DNA of 15,353 nt from the NCBI GenBank assembly GCA_036004445.1, contig DASYRL010000064.1, forward strand, positions 1-15,353, in the 5' to 3' direction. Under the pieces are notes generated by a model. That model was not told the DNA's origin. It saw nothing but the letters and a program-made list of their open reading frames with translations, and searched no databases. Positions 1-7,046 of this stretch are shown in pieces; position 1 is the first letter of the stretch, and the number at the start of each line of letters is the position of its first letter. Source of the stretch: DASXUC01 sp036004445. GTDB taxonomy: Bacteria; Sysuimicrobiota; Sysuimicrobiia; Sysuimicrobiales; Kaftiobacteriaceae. Made by a program: the position numbers and the translations under genes.

Positions 1-1
1 G

Positions 2-1276
2 TGGTACCGCCTGGGATTCCTCCGCCTGCCGTCACGGAGCCGTCAGGCCGCGCGTGATTTCCTCAGCGGGTCGCGCGTAGGGCATCAGTCGGACCGGGCG
101 TTGTACTGGGCGGGCCGGGCGTTCATCGCCGCGGGACGCCGGGCCGACGGCTATACGGTATGGCGGCGGCTCCTCCGCGCACATCCGGCCAGCCCGTGGT
201 CGGCGCGCGCGCTGTACGGCATGGGACTCGCGGCGGAGTCGCGCGGCGCCGGGGTGGAAACCGAACGCGTCTATCTGGCACTCAACCGTCGCTTCCCTCA
301 GACGTTGCAGGGTCAGGAAGCGGCATGGCGCCGGGGATGGTGGCGATACCGACACGGAAAGATGGCAGAGGCCGAGGCCATCTTTCTGTCCGCCGCCCGC
401 GCCCATCCCGAGTCCATCCGCACGCCGGCGTCGCTGTACTGGGCCGCAATGGCCAGAACGCGCAGAGGCGCTGACGCCAGTATCTTGCTCTCCGAACTGG
501 CCGCGGCCTATCCGCTGAGCTATTACGGCCAGCAGGCCCGGCGGACCGTGGGACTTGAAGCTCCCATTCCGCCCGTGGCTCCGCCGGCTGAACTGGGCGA
601 TCGGTTCGGCCCCGCCCATGAGGAACTCGGTGCGCTGGGTTTTCATCGGGAAGCCATGGACGAAATCGCGCACGCCCCGCGCGATCAGCAGTCGGCGCAG
701 TTTGTCGCCTTCCATCTCGCGCGAGCCGGACAGGTGTCCGCATCGGTCTCGGCAGCGTCGGTTGCGCTCGCGGCGGCGCACGGGCGGGAGGCGCTGCCTG
801 AGCGCGAGGTGTGGATGCTGGCGTACCCGGCCGCCTACCGTGAGCACGTCCTCAGCGCGGCCGGAGCCACAGGAGTAGATCCGTATCTCATCCTCGCCGT
901 GATCCGGGAGGAAAGTCGGTTCGATCCCGACGTCGTCTCGTTCGCCGGGGCCACCGGGCTGATGCAGCTGCTGCCCTCCACCGCCCGGTATCTGATCCGG
1001 GGCGGGACAGTGTCGTCCAGCGAACTCGTTCGGCCGGACGTCAACATTCGCTATGGGGCAGTCTACCTGCAGCGGATGCTGTCGCGATTCGGAGGAGACA
1101 TGGTCCTCGCGCTGGCCGCCTATAACGCTGGCCCCGGCGCGGCGGCGCGGTTTGCGAGGACGTTGCCGCGGGGGCATGAGGCCGAGTTCATCGAACGGAT
1201 CCCCATCGACGAGACCCGCACCTACGTCCGGCGCGTCCTCGAGTCCTACGGCGTCTATCGCTGGCTGTACCGGTAG
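2..1276 (+). CDS. Soluble lytic murein transglycosylase (Slt family), 5' end outside window
   Basis: The enzyme cleaves the MurNAc-GlcNAc bond of peptidoglycan in the periplasm, forming 1,6-anhydro-MurNAc ends. The frame is open from base 2, so the gene begins before the window; 424 codons are visible. The first ~270 residues are helix-rich TPR-like repeats (recurrent Tyr/Trp-Ala-Gly-Arg and Ala-Leu-Tyr-Gly-Met segments), as in the superhelical domain of Slt70. The C-terminal ~150 residues form the SLT domain. It has the catalytic Glu in REESRFDP (codon 911-913), the GLMQLLPSTA motif near 956-985 and AAYNAGPG near 1117-1140. The TTG at 101 is an internal codon, not a start. It ends 2 bp before the convergent ferritin-like gene. 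Family assignment is secure; the N-terminal signal peptide expected for the family is outside the window. Confidence 0.93.
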   Translation, partial: WYRLGFLRLPSRSRQAARDFLSGSRVGHQSDRALYWAGRAFIAAGRRADGYTVWRRLLRAHPASPWSARALYGMGLAAESRGAGVETERVYLALNRRFPQTLQGQEAAWRRGWWRYRHGKMAEAEAIFLSAARAHPESIRTPASLYWAAMARTRRGADASILLSELAAAYPLSYYGQQARRTVGLEAPIPPVAPPAELGDRFGPAHEELGALGFHREAMDEIAHAPRDQQSAQFVAFHLARAGQVSASVSAASVALAAAHGREALPEREVWMLAYPAAYREHVLSAAGATGVDPYLILAVIREESRFDPDVVSFAGATGLMQLLPSTARYLIRGGTVSSSELVRPDVNIRYGAVYLQRMLSRFGGDMVLALAAYNAGPGAAARFARTLPRGHEAEFIERIPIDETRTYVRRVLESYGVYRWLYR

Positions 1277-1278
1277 AC

Positions 1279-1815
1279 TCAGGCCTGCTGGCTGGGCTTC
1301 GCCACCTCGGGAACGTCCTTGCCCAGCGCCGTCGCGAGCGCGATCTGGTGATCTTGTTCCTGGCGGAGGATCTCCCGGATGTCCTCGACCATCGCGTGCA
1401 GCCCCAGCGCTTTGCACTGATCCACGCGGCGCCGGTAATGTTCGATGGTCACGTTCTCGTTGTCGAGATCGAACCGCAGCAGGTCCACCGCGTTCTCGGA
1501 GACCTTCACCGGCTTCGGGGTCACCGCGGGCATGCCACCAAGGTAATCGATGAGCCGGGAAAGCGTAAGGGCGTGGGCCAGCTCTTCGGTGGCGTGCACT
1601 TCGAGCTCCTTGGCGATGCTCATGTACTGCGCGCCTTTGATCACCTGCGAGTAGACGACGTAGGCGATCACTGCCTGGTACTCCCGTTCTAAGTCTTCAT
1701 TGAGCGCTTCGACCAGCCGCTCGCGGGTGATTTCGGACCCGGCGCTTGGCTGGTTGGGGGTGGTGGATGCCTTCTGACGTGAGGGCGGAGCTGGTTTTGC
1801 TGCGCGTTTGGCCAT
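1279..1815 (-). CDS. Ferritin-like di-iron protein (bacterioferritin/DPS-like four-helix bundle)
   Basis: This 178-residue protein is probably an iron-storage or ferroxidase-type ferritin-like protein acting in the cytoplasm. The first ~28 residues are a Lys/Ala/Pro-rich extension. Residues ~30-165 form a four-helix bundle with acidic/His ligands spaced as in bacterioferritin: E45, then E78xxH81, then E120, then E153xxH156. The E45-E78 and E120-E153 distances are both 33 residues, the bacterioferritin spacing, so a complete ferroxidase di-iron site is predicted. No obvious haem-ligand Met was identified. The ATG at 1815 is preceded by a strong Shine-Dalgarno (AGGAGGG, about 7 nt spacing on the minus strand), which fixes the start. 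It is convergent with the transglycosylase and divergent from the SYLF gene. The basic extension could bind DNA as in some Dps proteins, but that is a guess. Confidence 0.85.
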   Translation of the reverse strand: MAKRAAKPAPPSRQKASTTPNQPSAGSEITRERLVEALNEDLEREYQAVIAYVVYSQVIKGAQYMSIAKELEVHATEELAHALTLSRLIDYLGGMPAVTPKPVKVSENAVDLLRFDLDNENVTIEHYRRRVDQCKALGLHAMVEDIREILRQEQDHQIALATALGKDVPEVAKPSQQA

Positions 1816-1982
1816 TGCAGACCCTCCTCGAGATCGGTTCTGGTGATTTTCCCACCACTAACAGCAGGTACCATCCCGCACCTTCGCCAAGTTATGTGTC
1901 TATTACTTCCAAGGACGCGGGAGTCTGCGGCGAACGGGTAAATACCACTTCGAGCATCGTCGCGAAAGGAGATCGCCCAGCG

Positions 1983-2549
1983 ATGAGAACTCGCACAGTT
2001 GGGAACGGCGTCGTGGGGCTAGTCTGTCTCGTGCTGATCGTCACCCTCGTGCTGCCGGGCGTGGCATATGCCAGGACGAGGGCGGAAATTAATGCCGCCG
2101 TGGATACGGCGCTGGCCCGCTTTACCTCGCAGGTAAGGGGGGCGCGGGGCCTCCTGGAATCGGCGAAAGGCGTGCTCGTGTTCGCCGGCGTCATCAAAGC
2201 CGGTGCTGGCGTGGGCGGCGAGTATGGTGAGGGCGCGCTGCGCATCGGTGGTCAGACCCGCGCGTACTACAGCATCGCGTCGGCCTCGATCGGCCTCCAG
2301 TTCGGCGTCCAGCGCAAGGACGTAATCATCGTGTTCCTGCAGCAGCGGGCACTCGATGCGTTCCGCGCAAAGTCCGGGTGGCAGGTCGGGGTGGACGGGT
2401 CGATCGTCGTCATCAACGTCGGCGCCAACGCCTCGATCGATACGACGAAGCTCAACCAGCCAATCGTCGCGTTCGTGGTCGGCCAGCGCGGGCTGATGTA
2501 CAACCTGACGCTGGAGGGCACTAAGATCTCGCGGATCAGACCGCAATAA
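1983..2549 (+). CDS. Exported YSC84/SYLF lipid-binding domain protein
   Basis: This 188-residue protein has an N-terminal signal peptide: basic start, hydrophobic core ~9-28, probable cleavage after Ala-Tyr-Ala at 30. The mature part resembles the YSC84-like (SYLF) domain, whose eukaryotic members bind phosphoinositides and actin. Bacterial members are exported proteins of unknown role, often annotated lipid-binding. Family hallmarks are a segment like AKGVLVFAGVIKAGAGVGGEY (about residues 60-80), the Ser-Ile-Ala-Ser-Ala-Ser-Ile-Gly-Leu-Gln-Phe-Gly stretch near 100, a VVINVGANA stretch and the closing G-L-M-Y-N-L-T-L-E-G-T-K-I motif. The ATG at 1983 is chosen because AAAGGAG lies at 1965-1971 and the signal peptide starts there; the frame is open further upstream (to 1746) but without signal-peptide character. 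It stands alone, divergent from the ferritin-like gene. Confidence 0.82.
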   Translation: MRTRTVGNGVVGLVCLVLIVTLVLPGVAYARTRAEINAAVDTALARFTSQVRGARGLLESAKGVLVFAGVIKAGAGVGGEYGEGALRIGGQTRAYYSIASASIGLQFGVQRKDVIIVFLQQRALDAFRAKSGWQVGVDGSIVVINVGANASIDTTKLNQPIVAFVVGQRGLMYNLTLEGTKISRIRPQ

Positions 2550-2580
2550 GTGTACGAATAGGCTCGCGCCCAGCAGATCA

Positions 2581-2612
2581 GGCTCCCGGGTCACCGGGGG
2601 CCTGGTCCTTTT
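2581..2612 (+). terminator. Possible intrinsic terminator after the SYLF gene
   Basis: GGCTCCCGG (2581-2589) can pair with CCGGGGGCC (2594-2602) as 9 base pairs including one G-U wobble, with a GTCA loop. A short mixed pyrimidine/T stretch (TCCTTTT) follows. It lies 31 bp after the stop. The U-tract is weak, so termination is likely but not certain. Confidence 0.45.
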
Positions 2613-2690
2613 GGGGGGAGGAATCACTGAAGGCGGCTCGAAGCCGCGAAGTTAATCACTGTCCCGTATCGACCATCCGAGGAGGACCGT

Positions 2691-4244
2691 ATGCTGCTGT
2701 TTCGTACGGCACGGATCGCGTTCGCTGTTCTGCTCGTGCTCGCTCTGAGCGCGGCTTTTCAGGCGCAGGCGGCGCCGGCCGGCGGCGTCCTGCGGATCGG
2801 GATCGACGTGGACGCCGGCACGCTGGATCCGCGGCTGGCCAACGACACCACCGCGCGCCGCGTGATCGAGCAGGTCTACGACGGGTTGATCGAGCTCGAC
2901 CCCCAGCTGCGGCCCCGCCCCGTGCTGGCGGAGTCATGGACCGAGGTGTCGCCCACCGTCTGGACGTTCAAACTGCGAGCGGGCGTGCGGTTCCACGACG
3001 GGTCCGCGCTGACGGCGGAGGACGTCGTCTATACCTTCGAGACGATCCTCAACCCGGCGTTCCGCGCACCGCTGCGGGGCCTCTATATTCCGATCAGCAA
3101 GATCGAAGCGGTGGACGCGCAGACGGTGCGCTTCACCCTCAGCGCGCCCTACGCCCCGCTGCTAAAGTACCTCGACATGGGGATCGTGTCCAAGCGGGCC
3201 GCCGAAGCCCTCGGCGCCGAGTACGCCAACCGGCCGATGGGCACGGGCGCGTTTAAGTTCGTCTCCTGGCAGCGCAACAGCCGGATCGTGCTGGAAGCCA
3301 ACCCCCAGTACTTCCGGGGCGCGCCGAAACTCGGCCAGGTCATCTTCAACGTCATTCCCGACAACACGACCCGCGCCGCCGCGCTGGAGTCCGGCGACGT
3401 CGACCTGATCCACTCGCCGCTGTCGCCGCAGGACGTCGCCCGCCTGAAGACCAACGCGCGGCTGAACGTCATCGAGATGACCGGGTTGGGCATCACGTAC
3501 CTCAACATGAACATGGTCGATCCGGTGATCCGCGACGTCCGCGTGCGCCGGGCGCTGGCGGCGCTGATCCCGCAGCAGACGATCGTGCGCCAGATCTACC
3601 AGTCGATGGACCGCCCGGCCACCTCGATGCTGCTGCCCGCCTGGGCGGGTATCTACACCGATGACGTGACGCAGCCCGGCACCGACGTCGCGCGGGCCCG
3701 CGCGCTGCTGGCGGAAGCGGGATGGCGCGACAGCAACAACGATCGCATCCTCGATCAGGGCGGTCGCAACCTCTCCATCGTCATCCGCACCCACAGTGAA
3801 GATCCCAACCGCATCCAGGTGGTCGAGCTGCTGATCAGCATCTTCCGCTCGTACGGCATCGACGCCCGCGCGGAAATCACCGCGTTTCCGGCCCTCCTGC
3901 AGGCGCTGCTGTCGGGCAACTACCAGGTCACGCTGGTGGGCTGGCTGGGACTGGTCGACCCGGACCGCGGTATGTACAACCAGTTCAGCACCAAGGGCAG
4001 CAGCAACTGGGAGAAGTACAACAACCCGCGTGTCGACGCGCTGCTGGAAGAAGGCCGGCAGAAGTCCAATCCGACCGAGCGGGCGCGCATCTACCGGGAG
4101 GTCGCGCGGATCATCGCGAGCGACCTGCCCTACTACGTGCTGACCTATCAGGGCTACATCGTCGGGATCAACCGGCGGGTGGCTGGATTCGTGCCGAACC
4201 CCGGCGGGTACTTCCGCTCGCTCTGGGTCACGAGCGTTCCATAA
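2691..4244 (+). CDS. ABC transporter periplasmic solute-binding protein, family 5 (peptide/opine/nickel type)
   Basis: This is the high-affinity receptor of a DppBC-type importer. The 517 residues begin with a Sec signal peptide (hydrophobic core ~9-24, cleavage predicted after Ala-Gln-Ala at 25-27). There is no lipobox Cys, so the protein is soluble or weakly retained rather than a lipoprotein. The SBP family-5 architecture is clear. GVLRIGIDVDAGTLDPR begins the mature domain and is followed by the family signature region around residues 65-120 (LAESW, W-T-F-K-L-R, GVRFHDG, AEDVVYTFE). MGTGAFKF occurs mid-protein and a Y-N-N-P-R-V-D motif lies near the C-terminus. Length is normal. The start is fixed by GAGGAGG at 2679-2685, 5 nt upstream. 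It is first gene of the five-gene operon. The downstream deacylase and M24 hydrolase suggest a modified amino acid or peptide-like ligand; the ligand cannot be read from sequence. Confidence 0.93.
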   Translation: MLLFRTARIAFAVLLVLALSAAFQAQAAPAGGVLRIGIDVDAGTLDPRLANDTTARRVIEQVYDGLIELDPQLRPRPVLAESWTEVSPTVWTFKLRAGVRFHDGSALTAEDVVYTFETILNPAFRAPLRGLYIPISKIEAVDAQTVRFTLSAPYAPLLKYLDMGIVSKRAAEALGAEYANRPMGTGAFKFVSWQRNSRIVLEANPQYFRGAPKLGQVIFNVIPDNTTRAAALESGDVDLIHSPLSPQDVARLKTNARLNVIEMTGLGITYLNMNMVDPVIRDVRVRRALAALIPQQTIVRQIYQSMDRPATSMLLPAWAGIYTDDVTQPGTDVARARALLAEAGWRDSNNDRILDQGGRNLSIVIRTHSEDPNRIQVVELLISIFRSYGIDARAEITAFPALLQALLSGNYQVTLVGWLGLVDPDRGMYNQFSTKGSSNWEKYNNPRVDALLEEGRQKSNPTERARIYREVARIIASDLPYYVLTYQGYIVGINRRVAGFVPNPGGYFRSLWVTSVP

Positions 4245-4258
4245 CCCGCATCACGTCG

Positions 4259-4288
4259 CGGAGGGGCCGCCCTGGCGCGGCCCCTCCG
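4259..4288 (+). promoter_or_regulatory. Strong intercistronic hairpin between binding-protein and permease genes
   Basis: CGGAGGGGCCGC (4259-4270) and GCGGCCCCTCCG (4277-4288) form a perfect 12-bp GC-rich stem with a 6-nt loop, inside the 51-bp gap. No T-run follows, so it is not a standard intrinsic terminator. Placed after a binding-protein gene it would be expected to protect the upstream message from 3' exonucleases and limit expression of the permeases, as described for malE-malF. It ends 7 nt before the permease start codon, where a Shine-Dalgarno would normally sit. Confidence 0.7.
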
Positions 4289-4295
4289 ACCTGAC

Positions 4296-5267
4296 ATGCT
4301 CCGCTACACCGTCCGGCGGCTGCTGCTGCTGGTCCCCGTCATCTTCGGCGCCGCCGTCATCGCGTTCACGCTGCTGCTGTTCATCCCGGGCGATCCCGCC
4401 GTGGCGCTGCTCGGCCAGAATGTGAGCGGACCCGAGCTGGAACGGTTTCGCCACCTGCTGGGCCTCGATCGTCCGGTCGTCGTGCAGCTGGGCCTGTACC
4501 TGTGGCGGATGCTGCGGGGGGACTTCGGGGAGTCGATTACGCTGCACACCCCCGTGCTGCGGCTGCTCGTGTCCACGCTCCCCGCCACCCTCGAGCTGGC
4601 CGCGGCGTCGCTGCTGTTGGCCATCGGGCTGGGCATTCCGATGGGCCTGCTGGCGGCCCGCCGGCGAGGCGGGCTCGTCGACACGGGGACGATGGTCGTG
4701 GCGCAGCTGGGCGTGTCGATGCCGGTGTTCTGGCTGGGGGTGCTGCTGATCTTGCTGTTTGCCGTCAGGCTGGACTGGCTGCCGTCGTTCGGCCGCGGCG
4801 AGCCCCTGCTGAGCGCGATCGCCTCGGGGAATCTCCCGGTGGTGACGGACAGCGTGCTGCATCTGATCCTGCCCGCCGTGACGCTCGCGTTCTTCAACCT
4901 CGCGCTGTTGTCGCGGCTGACACGGTGGGCGGTCCTGGAAGTGCTGGAAGAAGACTACGTGCGCACGGCGCGGGCCAAAGGCCAGCGGGAGCGGATCGTC
5001 GTCTACCGCCATGCGCTGCGCAACGCGCTGCTGCCGATCATCACCATCATCGGCCTGCAGTTCGGTAACGCATTGGGCGGAGCGGTGGTGACGGAAACGA
5101 TCTACGGGTGGCCGGGGATGGGGCGGCTCGTGGTCCAGGCGATCGGGCAGCGGGACTTCCCGGTCGTGCAGGGGGCCGTGCTCGTGCTGGCGCTGCTGTT
5201 TTCGCTCGTCAACGTCGCAGTGGACCTCACGTATGCATACGTCGATCCGAGAATCCGATACGAGTAG
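4296..5267 (+). CDS. ABC transporter permease, DppB/OppB type
   Basis: The 323-residue inner-membrane subunit begins with the typical MLRYTVRRLLLLVPVIFGAA segment, a first membrane helix at ~9-30, followed by PGDPA. About six membrane segments are predicted (~9-30, 98-120, 135-157, 188-205, 246-266, 290-312). The cytoplasmic EAA loop, which contacts the ATPase, is at ~216-247 (EEDYVRTARAKG, then RNALLPI). The C-terminus ends with the family-typical YAYVDPRIRYE. Length is normal. The ATG at 4296 has no recognisable Shine-Dalgarno because the upstream bases belong to the intercistronic hairpin; translation may be weak or coupled. Its last 35 bases overlap the start of the DppC-type gene. Confidence 0.94.
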   Translation: MLRYTVRRLLLLVPVIFGAAVIAFTLLLFIPGDPAVALLGQNVSGPELERFRHLLGLDRPVVVQLGLYLWRMLRGDFGESITLHTPVLRLLVSTLPATLELAAASLLLAIGLGIPMGLLAARRRGGLVDTGTMVVAQLGVSMPVFWLGVLLILLFAVRLDWLPSFGRGEPLLSAIASGNLPVVTDSVLHLILPAVTLAFFNLALLSRLTRWAVLEVLEEDYVRTARAKGQRERIVVYRHALRNALLPIITIIGLQFGNALGGAVVTETIYGWPGMGRLVVQAIGQRDFPVVQGAVLVLALLFSLVNVAVDLTYAYVDPRIRYE

Positions 5268-6108
5268 CGCCGCGGCGCCGGCACCGCGGCGCCGGCGCCG
5301 GTTGACCCCGTCCGCCACGATCGGGGGGGCGGTGCTGGCGGTGATCCTGGTGGCCGCGGTCGCCCCGGTGGTCTTCACCCGGGTCAGCCCCGACGAGATC
5401 GACATCGTTGCGCGGCTGGCACCTCCGTCGGCCGCGCATCCGCTGGGCACCGACAACATCGGCCGCGACCTGCTGGCCCGGCTGGTGTACGGAGCCCGCA
5501 TCTCGCTGCTGGTGGCGGTCATCTCGATCGGCGGCGCCGCCGGCATCGGGGTGACGGTCGGATTGCTGGCAGGCTATTATGGGGGCTGGACGGAGAGCGG
5601 CCTCATGCGCGTGGTCGACATCTTCCTGGCGTTCCCCGCGATCCTGCTGGCCCTCGCGCTGGTCGCCGTGCTGGGAGCGGGGATCACCAGTGTCATCATC
5701 GCGCTGACGCTGGTGTTCTGGACGCAGTACGCGCGCGTGGTCCGGGCCGCCACGCTGTCGGAACGGGAGAAGGCGTACGTCGAAGCCGCCCGCGCGATCG
5801 GCGCCGGGAACACGCGGATCCTGCTGCGTCACGTCCTCCCCAACGTCATCTCGCCGGTGATCATCCTCGCCACGCTGGGCATGGGCACCGCCGTCGTGGC
5901 CGAATCCACCCTCTCGTTTCTGGGCATGGGCGTGCAGCCGCCCGCGCCGTCGTGGGGGTGGACGCTGGCGTTCGGCACCCGCTACCTGCGCGACGCCCCG
6001 CACATCGCGACGTTTTCCGGTCTGGCGATCATGCTCACGGTCCTGGGGTTCAACCTGCTCGGCGATGGGGTCCGCGACATGCTCGACCCGAAGTTCCGTC
6101 CACAATAG
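5233..6108 (+). CDS. ABC transporter permease, DppC/OppC type
   Basis: The 291-residue second permease subunit has a short cytoplasmic N-terminus rich in Ala, Pro and Arg, and a first membrane helix at ~28-48. The family-typical HPLGTDNIGRDLLARLVYG is at ~69-87, and the EAA loop is at ~179-210 (AYVEAARAIG, RHVLPNVISPVI). It ends with DMLDPKFRP, normal for DppC. The ATG at 5233 gives a 35-nt overlap with the DppB-type gene, consistent with coupling. A later start (TTG at 5302) would also keep the first helix, so the exact N-terminus is uncertain. Bases 5270-5296 contain two copies of a GC-rich 13-mer. No DppD or DppF ATPase follows; it must come from elsewhere or be shared. Confidence 0.94.
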   Translation: MHTSIRESDTSSAAAPAPRRRRRLTPSATIGGAVLAVILVAAVAPVVFTRVSPDEIDIVARLAPPSAAHPLGTDNIGRDLLARLVYGARISLLVAVISIGGAAGIGVTVGLLAGYYGGWTESGLMRVVDIFLAFPAILLALALVAVLGAGITSVIIALTLVFWTQYARVVRAATLSEREKAYVEAARAIGAGNTRILLRHVLPNVISPVIILATLGMGTAVVAESTLSFLGMGVQPPAPSWGWTLAFGTRYLRDAPHIATFSGLAIMLTVLGFNLLGDGVRDMLDPKFRPQ

Positions 6109-6122
6109 GAGGCGTATCGATC

Positions 6123-7046
6123 ATGCCCACGCGCACGTACCGCCCGATCCGCGTCTCGCATCTGGCCAGCGGGACCGAACTCATCCTGCCGCTGCACGAG
6201 GTGACCGGGGACGCCCCCGGACCCACGCTGGGGATCTCGGCGGGCATCCACGGCGAGGAGTCCGTCGGTGTCGAGATCGTCTACCGGTTTCTGCACGAGA
6301 CCGACCTCAGCCACCTCTCCGGCCGCCTGCTCGTGCTGCCCGTCGCCAATCCGTTTTCGTACGCGGCCATCACCCGAGCCACGCCGATCGACATGACGAA
6401 TCTGAACCGTGTCTTCCCCGGCCATCCCGACGGCATGCTGACCGAGCAGATGGCACACCACATGGTCGAGGGTTTCTTGAAGAAGATCGAGTACTACGTA
6501 GACCTGCACGCCGGCGGCGCCTATCCCACGGTGGACTACGTCTACATCCTCAACGCCGAACATCTCTCGCGCGCGTTTGGCTCCCCGCTGCTCTACCGGG
6601 CCAAAGAGAGTCTGGCCGGCACGTCGGTCAGCGTCACGCGCCCGTTGAACATCCCGTCGGTGGTCGTCGAACTGGGCGGCGGTGACGTCGACCAGACCGG
6701 CTACGTGCGCCGCGGACTGCGGGGCCTGACCAACATCCTGCAAGCGCTGCGGATGCTGCCCGGCGACCCGGCTCCGCCTCCTGCGCAGACCGTGCTGAAC
6801 GAGATCGCGATCCTGCGGCCGCACCACGGCGGACTCCTGCTGCCCGAAGTCACGGAATTGGGCGTCGAGGTCAGCGGCGGCCAGATCCTGGGCCGGATCG
6901 TGAGCCCGTATTCCTTCGACGAGCTGGAAGTCGTCCGGTGCCCGTTTGACCGCGGGATCATGGTGCTGACCCAGCGTACGGCGAATGTCGTCGAGCCGGG
7001 GATCTACGGCTATATGATCGGGAACCTGGCAACGGCGGAACAATGA
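6123..7046 (+). CDS. Succinylglutamate desuccinylase/aspartoacylase (AstE/AspA) family zinc deacylase
   Basis: The predicted 307-residue enzyme hydrolyses the amide bond of an N-acyl amino acid in the cytoplasm. The zinc carboxypeptidase-like core is visible: GIHGEE gives zinc ligands H43 and E46, DLHAGG gives the third ligand H129, and VVELGGG supplies the catalytic base E183. The NLNRVFPG loop (94-100) matches the substrate-carboxylate-binding Asn-Arg segment. A small C-terminal beta-barrel-like domain (~220-300) follows, as in AstE relatives. The ATG at 6123 is chosen because AGGAGG at 6107-6112, overlapping the permease stop, is 10 nt upstream. It is 14 bp after the permease gene and overlaps the M24 gene by ATGA. 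Known members remove succinyl, acetyl or similar groups; DoeB/EutE of ectoine catabolism belongs here. The true acyl group is unknown. Confidence 0.88.
   Translation: MPTRTYRPIRVSHLASGTELILPLHEVTGDAPGPTLGISAGIHGEESVGVEIVYRFLHETDLSHLSGRLLVLPVANPFSYAAITRATPIDMTNLNRVFPGHPDGMLTEQMAHHMVEGFLKKIEYYVDLHAGGAYPTVDYVYILNAEHLSRAFGSPLLYRAKESLAGTSVSVTRPLNIPSVVVELGGGDVDQTGYVRRGLRGLTNILQALRMLPGDPAPPPAQTVLNEIAILRPHHGGLLLPEVTELGVEVSGGQILGRIVSPYSFDELEVVRCPFDRGIMVLTQRTANVVEPGIYGYMIGNLATAEQ

Noticed and set aside
101..103. TTG at 101 as start of the transglycosylase
   Set aside because: The frame is open to the window edge with residues continuing the same helical repeats, so the true start is upstream.
32..1417. 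461-codon minus-strand open frame opposite the transglycosylase
   Set aside because: Pro/Arg/Gly-rich with no recognisable motif, and it runs through the 3' end of the ferritin-like gene on the same strand in another frame.
1816..1982. Promoter pair in the gap between the ferritin-like and SYLF genes
   Set aside because: Only isolated AT-rich hexamers such as TAAATA near 1939 are present, without a partner at proper spacing; no promoter is called.
5270..5296. Two copies of a GC-rich 13-mer (CCGCGGCGCCGGC) separated by 1 bp
   Set aside because: It encodes the Ala/Pro/Arg-rich start of the permease and is most simply replication slippage in GC-rich coding DNA; no regulatory meaning can be supported.
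4251..5546. 431-codon minus-strand open frame opposite the permease genes (also those at 5227-6105 and 5982-7121 minus)
   Set aside because: These are shadows of GC-rich codons: compositions dominated by Arg, Gln, His and Asp, no domain motifs, and they lie opposite clear membrane and enzyme genes.
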